Below, in pieces: positions 28,122 through 36,852 of a DNA stretch of 64,000 nucleotides. The notes below the pieces were generated by a model that made no database searches, was not told the origin of the DNA, and saw only the letters and a program-made list of their open reading frames with translations. The position numbers and the translations under genes are program-made. This DNA comes from Methylomonas sp. ZR1. GTDB taxonomy: Bacteria > Pseudomonadota > Gammaproteobacteria > Methylococcales > Methylomonadaceae. How positions within the stretch are numbered: the stretch's first letter is position 1; each line of letters begins with the position of its first letter. The stretch is from positions 2,852,001-2,916,000 of the forward strand of contig NZ_RCST01000001.1 in NCBI RefSeq assembly GCF_013141865.1, given 5' to 3'.

Positions 28122-28607
28122 ATGTCCAGCGAACGACCAGTCAACGCTCAGTCCACTCTCACCGAACAAGATATATTGCATTGGATCGAAACTCGGTGCG
28201 ATCATCTCCAGACGCAAGCCAAAGTATTGGTCGATGATTATTGGCGCCAATTGAAAAGCCAGCGCCAGAAACACAGCAAAAGCGAATCGGGCCGAATCGG
28301 CGTCCGCATCCGCTGCCGGGAAAACCAACGCGCTTTCAGCATTGAGTGGTACCGCATGGCCACGTTGCGGCAAAACGGTCAAACCAAGCCCATTGCGCAG
28401 TACGTTAAGAAAGGCCATGGCTATCGTTATCCGCTCGGCAACCTGCTGAGGGGCGAACCCGCCTGGGAAGCGGAATTAGTTGAAGAACTGGAAACCGAGT
28501 TTGCCCATATCCGGCAACAGCTCGATCGACTGGGAAAAATTCGCGATGCGGTTCAGCGTTATTGCAGGGTAATTGAAGCCGTACAAAAGCAAGCATTACG
28601 CGAATAA
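28122..28607 (+). CDS. mobI: MobI-like mobilization protein
   Basis: A 161-residue soluble, helical and basic protein. The central stretch GRIGVRIRCRENQRAFSIEW followed by YRMATL, and the long C-terminal helix (ELETEFAHIRQQLDRLGKIR), fit what I know of the MobI(A/C) family, an auxiliary factor needed for oriT processing in SXT and IncA/C elements. The preceding palindrome-rich gap fits an oriT. Family recognition is from memory of the pattern and is moderate. If wrong, it is an unassigned DNA-binding protein of the transfer module. Confidence 0.6.
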   Translation: MSSERPVNAQSTLTEQDILHWIETRCDHLQTQAKVLVDDYWRQLKSQRQKHSKSESGRIGVRIRCRENQRAFSIEWYRMATLRQNGQTKPIAQYVKKGHGYRYPLGNLLRGEPAWEAELVEELETEFAHIRQQLDRLGKIRDAVQRYCRVIEAVQKQALRE

Positions 28608-28929
28608 ACCAGACTGGTATTTATGGTTCCCCTTCGGCCATATGCAATCAACTGTCGTTTGCCTCAAGAATTTGAACGGTTTGTAACTGACTATTCCTTG
28701 GGGATCAATTATTCCTGAGTGATGACCAATCAATGCTAGAAAAACCCAATTGGTGCGAATCATTACAATAATGGAAGATTATGAATGATAAGCCCCTAGC
28801 AGTCTTACCGTCGGCTTCGCTCTAAAACATTACAGTACTACTGGTTTTTATTGTAAAAACAATTCACTAATCATCGATTCAATTCCAGAATTATCTGTGG
28901 CGGACAGTGGTATCAATTTTGCTCGGCAC
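28608..28929. other. Intergenic gap upstream of mod operon
   Basis: No gene is supported here. The DNA becomes AT-rich toward 28860-28960, as expected for the modA promoter region. Confidence 0.4.
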
Positions 28930-28930
28930 A

Positions 28931-28956
28931 TCGTTATAGTCTCTAATATATTACGA
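28931..28956 (+). promoter_or_regulatory. Candidate ModE-type operator
   Basis: TCGTTATAG at the left and ATATTACGA at the right form an imperfect inverted repeat over 26 bp, about 75 bp before modA. It resembles the enterobacterial ModE box (CGTTATAT ... ATAACG halves). ModE represses mod genes when molybdate is plentiful. No modE gene is in the window. Confidence 0.45.
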
Positions 28957-29029
28957 AGCCAGACATTCATGTCTAATGGATGAGCCGTTTGAACAATTTC
29001 TATACTTTAACTTTAGCCAAGGAACCACT

Positions 29030-29800
29030 ATGAAGTTTGCCAAACACTTTCTGTTCGTTGCTCTAACCCTGCTTTCCATTGCGGCGCAGGCGGAAAAAAT
29101 CACCATCGCTGCCGCGTCCGATCTTAAGTTTGCCATGGACGAGATTATTACCGGCTTCAAGCAAGCCAATCCCGACGACCAGATTGATGTGGCTTATGGT
29201 TCATCCGGCAATTTCAACACCCAAATTCAACAGGGTGCGCCGTTTGATTTATTCTTCTCTGCCGATATTGGTTTGCCCCGCGAATTGGTCAAGAACGGTT
29301 TGGCGGCTTCCGAGGTTAAACCCTACGCACTCGGGCGTATCGTGTTGTGGAGTGCCAGCATGGATGCGACCAAAATGACGATGGCCAGCCTGAACGACCC
29401 CAGTATCACCCGCATCGCCATCGCCAACCCCAAACATGCGCCTTATGGCAAACGGGCCGAGGAAGCGCTCCGCGCATCGGGCCTCTGGGAACAAGTGGAG
29501 TCCAAGCTAGTGTTTGGCGAAAACATCGTGCAAACCACACAATTCGTGCAGACCGGCAACGCGCAAGTGGGGATTATTGCCTTGTCGCTGGCGGGCAACC
29601 CCGAATTAAGCCAAAAAGGCGGTTACTGGCTAATCCCCGACAATCTGCACGAACCGTTGGAGCAAGGCTTTATTATCAGCAAACGGGCCGAAAACAATGC
29701 CTTGGCCAAACGCTTTGCCGAGCACATGAGCAGCGCCGACGTTCGCGCGGTGATGACTAAATACGGTTTTGTATTACCGGGCGAAGCGGTAGCCCACTAA
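29030..29800 (+). CDS. modA: Molybdate-binding periplasmic protein
   Basis: ModA, 256 residues, is the periplasmic receptor of the molybdate ABC importer. The signal peptide runs MKFAKHFLFVALTLLSIAAQ then A/E cut. The mature part shows ITIAAASDLKFAMDEI (oxyanion-binding Ser in AASDL), YGSSGNFNTQIQQGAPFDLF and IAIANPKHAPYGKRAEEAL, the hallmarks of ModA. ATG 29030 is chosen because it opens the signal peptide and has AAGGA upstream. It heads the modA-tauE-modB-modC operon carried as cargo in the element. Confidence 0.94.
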   Translation: MKFAKHFLFVALTLLSIAAQAEKITIAAASDLKFAMDEIITGFKQANPDDQIDVAYGSSGNFNTQIQQGAPFDLFFSADIGLPRELVKNGLAASEVKPYALGRIVLWSASMDATKMTMASLNDPSITRIAIANPKHAPYGKRAEEALRASGLWEQVESKLVFGENIVQTTQFVQTGNAQVGIIALSLAGNPELSQKGGYWLIPDNLHEPLEQGFIISKRAENNALAKRFAEHMSSADVRAVMTKYGFVLPGEAVAH

Positions 29801-29801
29801 C

Positions 29802-30605
29802 ATGAGGCCGTCGCTACGCGATACCCAAAGTTTCATTGCGGGCTCATTGATTGGCACATTGGGCGGCTTAATCGGTTTGGGCGGCGCTGAGTTCCGGCTG
29901 CCCGTATTAGTGGGATTCTTCAAATTGCCGACCTTGGAAGCCGTCATTCTGAACAAGGCCATGAGTTTGGTTGTGGTCAGTTCGGCTTTGATTTTTAGAG
30001 CCGGCCACATACCGTTCACCACACAACTGGCACACGTCGATGTCAGCTTGAATCTGCTGGCGGGCAGTCTGGTTGGCGCTTGGTGGGCGGCGGGTCATGC
30101 CATGACCATGCCACGTACCTTGCTTAATCGCATCATCATGTGGCTGTTGGCCGGTTTGTCGGTACTGATGCTATCCGAAGCTTGGTTCGATTGGCACAAC
30201 CCTACCGACGCTTTGCTCGATGACGATCTATCGCGCTGGATGCTGGGCCTGATAGCAGGCTTTGGCATCGGCATGGTGGCGGCCTTGTTGGGTGTGGCAG
30301 GCGGGGAGTTGCTGATTCCGACCATCGTGCTGCTGTACGGTTTGGACATCAAACTGGCGGGTAGCCTGTCTTTGAGCGTCAGCCTACCCACCATGATCGT
30401 CGGCTTCGCCCGCTATACCCGTTCCGATGCCTTCGCCATCTTGCGCCAGGAACAAGCGTTATTGGCCTGGATGATTGCCGGTTCCATTCTCGGCGCGGCC
30501 ATCGGTGGCTTTTTGCTAGGACAGATACCAACGAATCTTTTATTGACGCTACTTGGCGCGATTTTGTTGGTATCCGCCATCAAAACCTTTCAACACAATC
30601 ACTGA
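29802..30605 (+). CDS. TauE/SafE-family anion permease within the mod operon
   Basis: A 267-residue TauE/SafE-type membrane permease with about eight helices. Both internal-repeat signatures are seen: IGTLGGLIGLGGAEFRLPVL near the N-terminus and MVAALLGVAGGELLIPTIVL in the middle. The family exports or imports sulfite, sulfonates or related anions. It starts 1 bp after the modA stop and precedes modB by 12 bp, so it is made with the molybdate importer. Its substrate may be a sulfur oxyanion or molybdate-like anion; this is not decidable here. Confidence 0.87.
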   Translation: MRPSLRDTQSFIAGSLIGTLGGLIGLGGAEFRLPVLVGFFKLPTLEAVILNKAMSLVVVSSALIFRAGHIPFTTQLAHVDVSLNLLAGSLVGAWWAAGHAMTMPRTLLNRIIMWLLAGLSVLMLSEAWFDWHNPTDALLDDDLSRWMLGLIAGFGIGMVAALLGVAGGELLIPTIVLLYGLDIKLAGSLSLSVSLPTMIVGFARYTRSDAFAILRQEQALLAWMIAGSILGAAIGGFLLGQIPTNLLLTLLGAILLVSAIKTFQHNH

Positions 30606-30617
30606 CCGATTAAAACC

Positions 30618-31295
30618 ATGATTTTGACCGATAGCGATTTTCAAGCGGTCTGGCTGACGATTCGCCTAGCAGGCATCGTCACCTTGATTTTATTAATGTT
30701 CGGCACGCCGCTGGCGTGGTGGCTGGCCCGGACAAAAACCAGGTGGAAAGGCCCGATTGGCGCCATTGTCGCCTTGCCCTTGGTGCTGCCACCTTCGGTA
30801 TTGGGTTTTTATCTGTTGCTGACGATGGGACCGAATGGGCCGCTGGGCTACATGACACAAACACTGGGACTGGGCTTATTGCCGTTTACTTTTTGGGGGC
30901 TGGTAGTGGCATCGGTATTTTACTCGCTGCCGTTCATGGTGCAGCCGTTGCAAAACGCCTTCGAAGCCATTGGCGACCGGCCGTTAGAAGCCGCCGCCAC
31001 CTTGCGGGCTTCACCCTTGGATGCCTTTTTTACCGTGGCGATACCGCTGGCGTTACCCGGTTTTTTGAGTGCCAGTATCTTGACCTTTGCCCATACCGTC
31101 GGCGAATTCGGCGTGGTGTTGATGATAGGCGGCAATATCCCCGGCGCTACCCGCGTGGCATCAGTGCAAATTTACGACCATGTCGAAGCCTTGGAATATG
31201 CGCAAGCCCATCAATTGGCCGCGATGATGCTGGTGTTTTCGTTCCTGGTTTTGCTGTCGCTGTATATTTGGCAACCGAATCCGAAAAAGTGCTGA
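30618..31295 (+). CDS. modB: Molybdate ABC transporter permease
   Basis: ModB, 225 residues, is the inner-membrane channel of the molybdate importer, with five hydrophobic segments. The family's cytoplasmic EAA loop, which contacts ModC, reads [40 protein letters not shown] near the end is typical of ModB. It is followed 4 bp later by modC. The length is normal. Confidence 0.94.
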   Translation: MILTDSDFQAVWLTIRLAGIVTLILLMFGTPLAWWLARTKTRWKGPIGAIVALPLVLPPSVLGFYLLLTMGPNGPLGYMTQTLGLGLLPFTFWGLVVASVFYSLPFMVQPLQNAFEAIGDRPLEAAATLRASPLDAFFTVAIPLALPGFLSASILTFAHTVGEFGVVLMIGGNIPGATRVASVQIYDHVEALEYAQAHQLAAMMLVFSFLVLLSLYIWQPNPKKC

Positions 31296-31299
31296 CGGT

Positions 31300-32370
31300 A
31301 TGGATATGATTAACGCACGTTTCCGGATCGATTGGCCGAGTTTTACCTTGGATGTCAATCTGACCATTCCCGGACGCGGCGTAACGGCCTTATTCGGCCA
31401 TTCTGGTTCAGGCAAAACCACTTTACTGCGCTGCGTGGCTGGCCTTGAACGGCCATCGCACGGTTATCTGTCCGTCAATGGCCAAATCTGGCAAGGCGAG
31501 CAGGAATGGAAGCCTACTCACGAACGGCCAATTGGCTACGTGTTTCAGGAAGCCAGTTTGTTTTCGCATTTAACGGTTCTGGGCAATCTGCGTTATGGTT
31601 TAAAGCGGGTTGCGGGGTCGGAACCAGCTAAACTGGATCAAGTGATCGAGTTGTTGGGTATCGGCCATTTACTTGAACGGAAACCGGATCGCCTCTCCGG
31701 GGGCGAGCGCCAACGGGTTGGGATTGCCCGAGCCTTGGTCGTCAACCCTCGAATTTTACTGATGGACGAACCGCTGGCGGCTTTGGATGTCAAGCGCAAG
31801 CAGGAGATTTTACCCTACCTGGAACAGCTCCACGACCAGTTGGATATTCCGGTACTCTACGTGAGCCATTCGCCCGATGAAGTGGCCCGGCTTGCCGACC
31901 ATTTGGTGGTCATGGATGCGGGCAAAGCGACGGCAACCGGACCGTTGGCCAATATTCTGGCCCGAATCGATTTACCCATTCACTTGGGTGAAGACGCCGG
32001 AGCCGTACTCGCAGCGGAAATAGGCGCAGTAGACAGTCATTGGCAACTCGCGCGGGTGGATTTTCCCGGCGGCAGCCTGTGGACGCGAGACCATGGTTTA
32101 CCGGTCGGCCGCCGCGTGCGTGTCAGAGTGCTGGCCCGCGATGTAAGCATGGCCAACGCACCGCCCAGCCACAGCAGCATTCAAAACGTTTTGCAGGGAC
32201 ACGTGGATGCCATCGGCGAGGATGAACACCCTGGACTTGCGTTAGTGCGGGTGTCGATAGGCGGCAGCCAATTAGTTTCTCGGTTAACGAAACGGGCGGC
32301 CTTTGATTTAGGCCTAACCATCGGTCAAGACGTTTGGGTTCAGGTTAAATCGGTGGCGTTAATGGAATAG
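31300..32370 (+). CDS. modC: Molybdate ABC transporter ATPase
   Basis: ModC, 356 residues, is the ATP-hydrolysing subunit. Walker A is GHSGSGKTTLL, the Q-loop is YVFQEASLFSHL, the ABC signature is LSGGERQRVGIARAL, Walker B is ILLMDEPLAALD, and the H-loop is YVSHSPDE. The C-terminal about 70 residues form the Mop/TOBE oxyanion-binding domain (SSIQNVLQGHVDAI, then VSRLTKRAAFDLGL), which senses molybdate. It is the last gene of the operon and is followed by a terminator at 32380. Confidence 0.95.
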   Translation: MDMINARFRIDWPSFTLDVNLTIPGRGVTALFGHSGSGKTTLLRCVAGLERPSHGYLSVNGQIWQGEQEWKPTHERPIGYVFQEASLFSHLTVLGNLRYGLKRVAGSEPAKLDQVIELLGIGHLLERKPDRLSGGERQRVGIARALVVNPRILLMDEPLAALDVKRKQEILPYLEQLHDQLDIPVLYVSHSPDEVARLADHLVVMDAGKATATGPLANILARIDLPIHLGEDAGAVLAAEIGAVDSHWQLARVDFPGGSLWTRDHGLPVGRRVRVRVLARDVSMANAPPSHSSIQNVLQGHVDAIGEDEHPGLALVRVSIGGSQLVSRLTKRAAFDLGLTIGQDVWVQVKSVALME

Positions 32371-32379
32371 AGGGATACT

Positions 32380-32408
32380 TGATTGTCATGAGCGACAATT
32401 TCTTTTTT
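32380..32408 (+). terminator. Terminator of the mod operon
   Basis: ATTGTC and GACAAT form a 6-bp stem with a 6-base loop, followed by TTC and a run of six T, starting 11 bases after the modC stop. The stem is short, so it may be partial. Confidence 0.6.
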
Positions 32409-32807
32409 AAGGACAATTCTCCCCTGATACACCATTCATAAACCCCAGATAGCCTCTGGCAGTTGGCATTGGCTTTTTGGGCTTTGGGTTTTGTCTGTCC
32501 GAAACGACTAAGTTTAAAGAATTAATGTCTGCTTTTTTATTGAATGCAACTGACGCACACTTAAAGAGATCGGATGACAGGCTGCTTGAGGCCGAACCAC
32601 GACGGCCAAGGGCGATGATGCCATAGGCGACCAAGTGACAAACGCCTCACTAGCATTCGTTTCGAAAACAAAATATGTAATCACCAGTCCCTATATATAG
32701 ATTAAAAAAAGATTATATATAGATTAGCACCTTCGAATTTCAGCATAAGAGAATCGCTGCAGGCCACGGATGGCATGGCCTGAGGCGATTTCACAATTTG
32801 CTTGAAG
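32409..32807. other. AT-rich gap with tandem repeats, likely origin opening region
   Basis: No gene is supported. Between about 32690 and 32728 the motif TATATATAGATTA occurs twice, separated by an A-run (ATATATAGATTAAAAAAAG spacing), making a strongly AT-rich patch about 80 bp from the iterons. AT-rich direct repeats next to iterons are the usual strand-opening part of an oriV. Confidence 0.5.
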
Positions 32808-32981
32808 CGTCGGTCTAATGCCGTGTCAAACGTCGGCCTAATGCCGTGCTTTTTGTCGGTCTAATGCCGTGCCCGTCGGTCTAATGCCGTTACCTTGTCG
32901 GCCGAATGCCGTGTCCGCGTCGGCCTAATGCCGTATCGAGAGGCTTCGACCGACCCAAAATAGCGTCGGTCTAATGCCGTG
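32808..32981 (+). repeat. Seven 17-bp iterons: candidate oriV
   Basis: Direct repeats of CGTCGGTCTAATGCCGT, with C/T variation at the seventh base and one G variant, start at 32808, 32831, 32854, 32874, 32896, 32918 and 32964. Spacing is 20-23 bp (about two helical turns), and the last gap is exactly two periods. RK2 (IncP) oriV iterons are also 17 bp with 22-23 bp spacing and are bound by TrfA, and a trfA homologue ends 6 bp away. Confidence 0.9.
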
Positions 32982-32986
32982 CTTTT

Positions 32987-33856
32987 TTAGAGCTGCTGGT
33001 CGTCCAGAAAACGCTGTTGACTGGGCGTCGGCTGGCGTTTGATCTTCACGATATCATCGGCGAATTCAAAGCTAGCCAAAGTACCAATGCTCACCAAGGC
33101 CTCCAACGCTTTACCCAGCCGATATTTGAAATCTCGCAGGGTTTTCGCGCCACTGCCGCTCAGTCGGTGAATGGTGGCAATTTTCATTGGGAACGGTGCG
33201 GCATGGGACGACAGGAAACCGTGTAACCATAAGGCCAAGGGTTGTTTCCGCAATTTCTGCCGCTGCTCGAACTCGATGTAGGTGTAGCCCTCCTCGAACA
33301 GGCGCAGCATGGATTCGGTCAATTCCACCACGTAGCGTTGCGTCAGTTCATCACGGTAATAGCGCAGGAAGCCTTTTTCACCAAAGGCATCCCGGCCGTG
33401 AAAGGTGATTTCGACAAAGGCGCCGCCCAACCGAGCCATTGATTCTTTCAACCATTCATGTTGGCTTTTGCCGCTACCGCGCCCCAATGCCGTCAATAGG
33501 GCATGGGCGCTGAAGGTCACGCTAAACCCCGGCAATTGTTGCCGGGATAAGTGCATGATCTGCATCCAGACATCAAGGTCCGATTGATTGAGCTGTATGC
33601 CGAGGTAACGAACCTCAATGCCATCGACCGCAGCCAGCAGGGTGCGTTTTTTATAGGCAATGCGTTCCTTACCTTGGATACCGGCGAACAATGCACTTCG
33701 CAAACAGGCATTAGGGGTACCGCGTATCGCCGACGGCCAATTGGGTAGTGAAGTCATGGGTTCGACGACCCGCAATTTGGCCTTTTTCCGCTCCGTCAGA
33801 GATTGAAAACGTTCGGTCAGATTATCGAGCGAATGGTTGGTGGTATTTCTGTCCAT
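32987..33856 (-). CDS. trfA: TrfA-like plasmid replication initiator
   Basis: A 289-residue homologue of the IncP initiator TrfA. SLPNWPSAIRGTPNACLRSA, then VRYLGIQLNQSDLDVWMQI and the C-terminal winged-helix part (YIEFEQRQKLRKQPLALWLH, KIATIHRLSGSGAKTLRDFK) follow TrfA order. I start at ATG 33856 with GAGG eight bases upstream; a GTG nine bases earlier is an alternative. It should bind the adjacent iterons and open oriV. Finding it inside an integrated conjugative element suggests a plasmid-ICE hybrid able to replicate when excised. Confidence 0.87.
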   Translation of the reverse strand: MDRNTTNHSLDNLTERFQSLTERKKAKLRVVEPMTSLPNWPSAIRGTPNACLRSALFAGIQGKERIAYKKRTLLAAVDGIEVRYLGIQLNQSDLDVWMQIMHLSRQQLPGFSVTFSAHALLTALGRGSGKSQHEWLKESMARLGGAFVEITFHGRDAFGEKGFLRYYRDELTQRYVVELTESMLRLFEEGYTYIEFEQRQKLRKQPLALWLHGFLSSHAAPFPMKIATIHRLSGSGAKTLRDFKYRLGKALEALVSIGTLASFEFADDIVKIKRQPTPSQQRFLDDQQL

Positions 33857-33866
33857 GACGACCACC

Positions 33867-34319
33867 TCACTTCTTCAGGCTGCCAGGATGACAACCATGG
33901 CTCAGAACGCTGTGCGGAATTGGCATGGTTTTAACTAACGCCTGTTCCTCCGGTGTCATATCGAGTTGGTGATGGCAATATTTTCGCCAAGCACGTTCAA
34001 TGAATAGTGTATGGTCATCCTGGCGATCGGGAATGTGCGACGCGCTGACATCGAGAACGCGATCCGATGAGTCGTCGCTTGCCACGTAAACGCCAAGCGG
34101 CTGATCGACTTGCCTGACAACGTGTTCAATCGATGCAGACCGTAATACCGAACCGCCCAATCCTCCTGTCTGCCGAGCATTATCCAGGCGCCAGGGTTGT
34201 TCGGGTTGAACCGGCACAATCGATTCGATGACGGCAGCATCGTGCCGGTTCAGCGAAGTACAGGCCGTGCCGCACACTGCAGACACAAGACAATGGATTA
34301 CGAGCGATTTGGATTTCAT
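33867..34319 (-). CDS. Unknown exported protein upstream of trfA
   Basis: A 150-residue protein with an N-terminal hydrophobic export signal (LVIHCLVSAVCGTACTSLN; the TAC could be a weak lipobox). The rest has no recognised domain; HTLFIERAWRKYCHHQLDMT and the C-terminal HGCHPGSLKK carry Cys and His residues. ATG 34319 has GGAG upstream. It ends about 10 bp before trfA, so the two are probably co-transcribed. It is divergent from traI across a shared 130-bp promoter region. Function unknown. Confidence 0.6.
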   Translation of the reverse strand: MKSKSLVIHCLVSAVCGTACTSLNRHDAAVIESIVPVQPEQPWRLDNARQTGGLGGSVLRSASIEHVVRQVDQPLGVYVASDDSSDRVLDVSASHIPDRQDDHTLFIERAWRKYCHHQLDMTPEEQALVKTMPIPHSVLSHGCHPGSLKK

Positions 34320-34379
34320 GAGAGCTCCAGAGTAATTAAAGGGAGCTCGTTACACTAAACACTCTTTTGCGAAGCCTGT

Positions 34380-34413
34380 TTGCAGCTGACGTCGAATTCG
34401 TCGTCAGCTGCAA
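34380..34413 (+). promoter_or_regulatory. Candidate SetCD operator before traI
   Basis: TTGCAGCTGACG, a 10-base spacer, and CGTCAGCTGCAA form a perfect 12-bp inverted repeat. It ends 36 bp before the traI ATG. The same arms with the same spacer lie 34 bp before traF. A weak -10-like TTGAAA follows at about 34421. Shared architecture at two transfer operons supports a common activator site. Confidence 0.65.
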
Positions 34414-34449
34414 GCGACGATTGAAAAATTCCCGGCAAGATGCGGCGTT

Positions 34450-36852
34450 ATGGAAAATACGCCTTCGACGCTCATTACCCGCATCCGCCAACGTCTGTTT
34501 GGCGTCGAGTCCGCGCCTGTCGGTCCGGTTGCGACAACGATGGATGAGGACGTGCCGCGTTATCCGCCCTTCATGAAGGGTCTGCCGGCTGCGCCTGTGG
34601 AACGCATACTGTCCAGTCAAGCGGAGTTGATTGCGGCCATCGAACAGGCGCTGGCCCTACCGGACAGTCTGTATCAAACCATAGCCGCGCCGGTCATACG
34701 CCGTTATGCCGGCTTCAGCCACTTATTGCCGGCTTCGGAATCTCATCATCATCGTGGCGCCGGCGGCTTATTTCGGCATGGTCTGGAAGTCGCCCATTGG
34801 GCCACTTTGGCTTCTCAAGGCAGTTTGTTTGCCACGTCAGCATCACCCCAGGAACGAAAAGCACAAGAATTACGCTGGCGTCTGGCGGTCTGTTTTGCCG
34901 GGCTGTTGCATGACATCGGCAAACCGGTCGCCGATATCGCCGTGGTCGACGCACAGGGGCAACATACCTGGAACCCTTGCGATGAAAACATCACCGACTG
35001 GGCTTTGCGAAATGAGATCGACCGATACTTTCTGCGCTGGCGGGATAACCGCCATAAACGCCACGAACAGTTTTCGGCCTTGGTGATCGAGCGCGTCCTG
35101 ACCCGCGAAGCCCGCACATTCATTCTGGAGTCTGGCCCCGACATCATGCAGGCCATGCTGGAAACCATTAACGGTTTGGACCGCGGATCCAAAGTTTACG
35201 CACTGGTGATAACCGCCGACTGCAAAAGTGTGGAACGGGATTTAAAAGCGCATTATCAAAACATCGACTCGGCCTTGGGCATGCCGGTGGAAAAGTACTT
35301 GTTCGATGCCATGCGCCGCTTGGTCAAATCCGGACAATGGACCGTCAACGAAAAAGGCGCTCGGCTATGGCGTTTTGAGGATGGCCTGCATATCGTCTGG
35401 CGTGCCGGTGCGCAAGACATTGTCACCCTGTTGGCCAAGGACAAAGTTCCCGGTATTCCGCGCGACGAAGATACCTTGGCGGACATCCTGATCGAACGCG
35501 GTTTGGCAATCCCTAAGTCCTGGCCGGATGGTCGGCAATACCGTTATTGGCAAATGCAGCCTGAAGGCCTGGACAATCCGCTGTATCTGTTGCGCCTGAA
35601 ATCCGCGGAACTGATTTTCAGCGGCGAGCCGCCGCTCGTGGTTGCAGCGCTCGAAATCAACGAATCGGATGCGGCCATCGTAAAAACCGAACCTGTTACC
35701 AGTCAGGCACCGCAAATCAGCAAACCGGCAAAAGCCAAGAATGTCGCGACTCTGAAGCAACCCCAACGCACAGATAATCCAAAGCCAGTTGAGCCAAATG
35801 AACCCCAAATAGAACCTGCTCATGAAACCAGCGCTGAACTCGAGCTACCGGTCCTCGAATCGGCGTCAGGCATTTCAAATTCCTTACCATCGGATCCCGA
35901 TCAAGGACTGTCGCAATCCAAATCAATCGATGGCACCCCTTCGTTGTGTCAGACAAAACAACCGAAAAACGAAACGCCAGCCAAAACGCCCATCGCAGAA
36001 AAATCTGATTCAGCGGCAAAACCCGATCTCGCTACGACGGATACGAAAAGCATCTCTAATCCGGTCGACAACGCCAAGTGCTGGTTGGGAAGCCACGCCG
36101 ACGCCGGTCAATGGCTAATGGACATTGCCAGCATGCTCAATCAAGGCCAATGGCAGTTAGGCAGTGATCTGTTGGAAGTCCAAGACAAATACTTGCTCCC
36201 GTTTCCGGCGACTGCTGAAAAACTCGCCGTCGATCCGCCCCAATTCATCAAAATACTGGAGGAGACGGGTTGGTTGGTGACAGACGTCCTGTCGCCGATG
36301 CGCAAGGTACAAACCATCCAATCGGTCTGCGGCGTCCTGCTGGCATTGGAACCGAGTTTGGCTTTAAAGGCATTGTTGAAATCCCGAGACAAAGTCACGC
36401 CGCCAACGTCATCTGCGCAAACCCCAAGCAGCAATACTGACAATATCAGAGAACCAGCTAAGTCATCTCAGCCTCAAGACGAGGCCTTTCGCGAACCTAA
36501 GCCTGTCCGCTCAAAATCAACCACGACCGGCAAACAAAAATCAATAAACTGCAACGCAGCAATCAGTTCGACCAATTCCGAGCCTGATAAAGCAATTTCC
36601 CCCCTAACAACCCCACCGGCAAAATCCGGAACAATCGACTTGCTGATCACGTATGTGCGGCAACAAAACATTCCGCCCGATGAATCATCGCCAGACGGTC
36701 ACTGGCACACGGTGTCCAATACCGCGCTGGAACAATTTCTAACGCAACATCTTACGATCAAGCGCACTCGCCTGATGCTGGATATTGCCAACCATCCAGA
36801 TTGTCGATCGGTCAGTGCCACGGAAGGCATTCAGGTGAGATTACGCCTATGA
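34450..36852 (+). CDS. traI: MobH-type relaxase TraI
   Basis: An 800-residue relaxase of the MobH (TraI_2) class, which nicks oriT and leads DNA into the recipient. The N-terminal catalytic domain has the HHHRGAGGLFRHGLEVA histidine cluster and the HD-type LLHDIGKPVAD metal motif, followed by RHKRHEQFSALVIERVL. A long Pro/Lys/Glu-rich low-complexity linker (about residues 400-560) joins a C-terminal winged-helix part (KCWLGSHADAGQWLMDIA). It opens the traI-traD-DUF4400 operon and is preceded by the 12-10-12 palindrome. Confidence 0.92.
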   Translation: MENTPSTLITRIRQRLFGVESAPVGPVATTMDEDVPRYPPFMKGLPAAPVERILSSQAELIAAIEQALALPDSLYQTIAAPVIRRYAGFSHLLPASESHHHRGAGGLFRHGLEVAHWATLASQGSLFATSASPQERKAQELRWRLAVCFAGLLHDIGKPVADIAVVDAQGQHTWNPCDENITDWALRNEIDRYFLRWRDNRHKRHEQFSALVIERVLTREARTFILESGPDIMQAMLETINGLDRGSKVYALVITADCKSVERDLKAHYQNIDSALGMPVEKYLFDAMRRLVKSGQWTVNEKGARLWRFEDGLHIVWRAGAQDIVTLLAKDKVPGIPRDEDTLADILIERGLAIPKSWPDGRQYRYWQMQPEGLDNPLYLLRLKSAELIFSGEPPLVVAALEINESDAAIVKTEPVTSQAPQISKPAKAKNVATLKQPQRTDNPKPVEPNEPQIEPAHETSAELELPVLESASGISNSLPSDPDQGLSQSKSIDGTPSLCQTKQPKNETPAKTPIAEKSDSAAKPDLATTDTKSISNPVDNAKCWLGSHADAGQWLMDIASMLNQGQWQLGSDLLEVQDKYLLPFPATAEKLAVDPPQFIKILEETGWLVTDVLSPMRKVQTIQSVCGVLLALEPSLALKALLKSRDKVTPPTSSAQTPSSNTDNIREPAKSSQPQDEAFREPKPVRSKSTTTGKQKSINCNAAISSTNSEPDKAISPLTTPPAKSGTIDLLITYVRQQNIPPDESSPDGHWHTVSNTALEQFLTQHLTIKRTRLMLDIANHPDCRSVSATEGIQVRLRL

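Noticed and set aside
32407..32634. 75-codon minus-strand frame after modC
   Set aside because: It overlaps the terminator T-run, has no family similarity, and lies in the origin region.
32808..32981. Regular repeats resembling a CRISPR array
   Set aside because: The repeats are 17 bp with only 3-6 bp between them. That is far too short for CRISPR spacers, and no cas genes are present; iterons beside trfA explain them.
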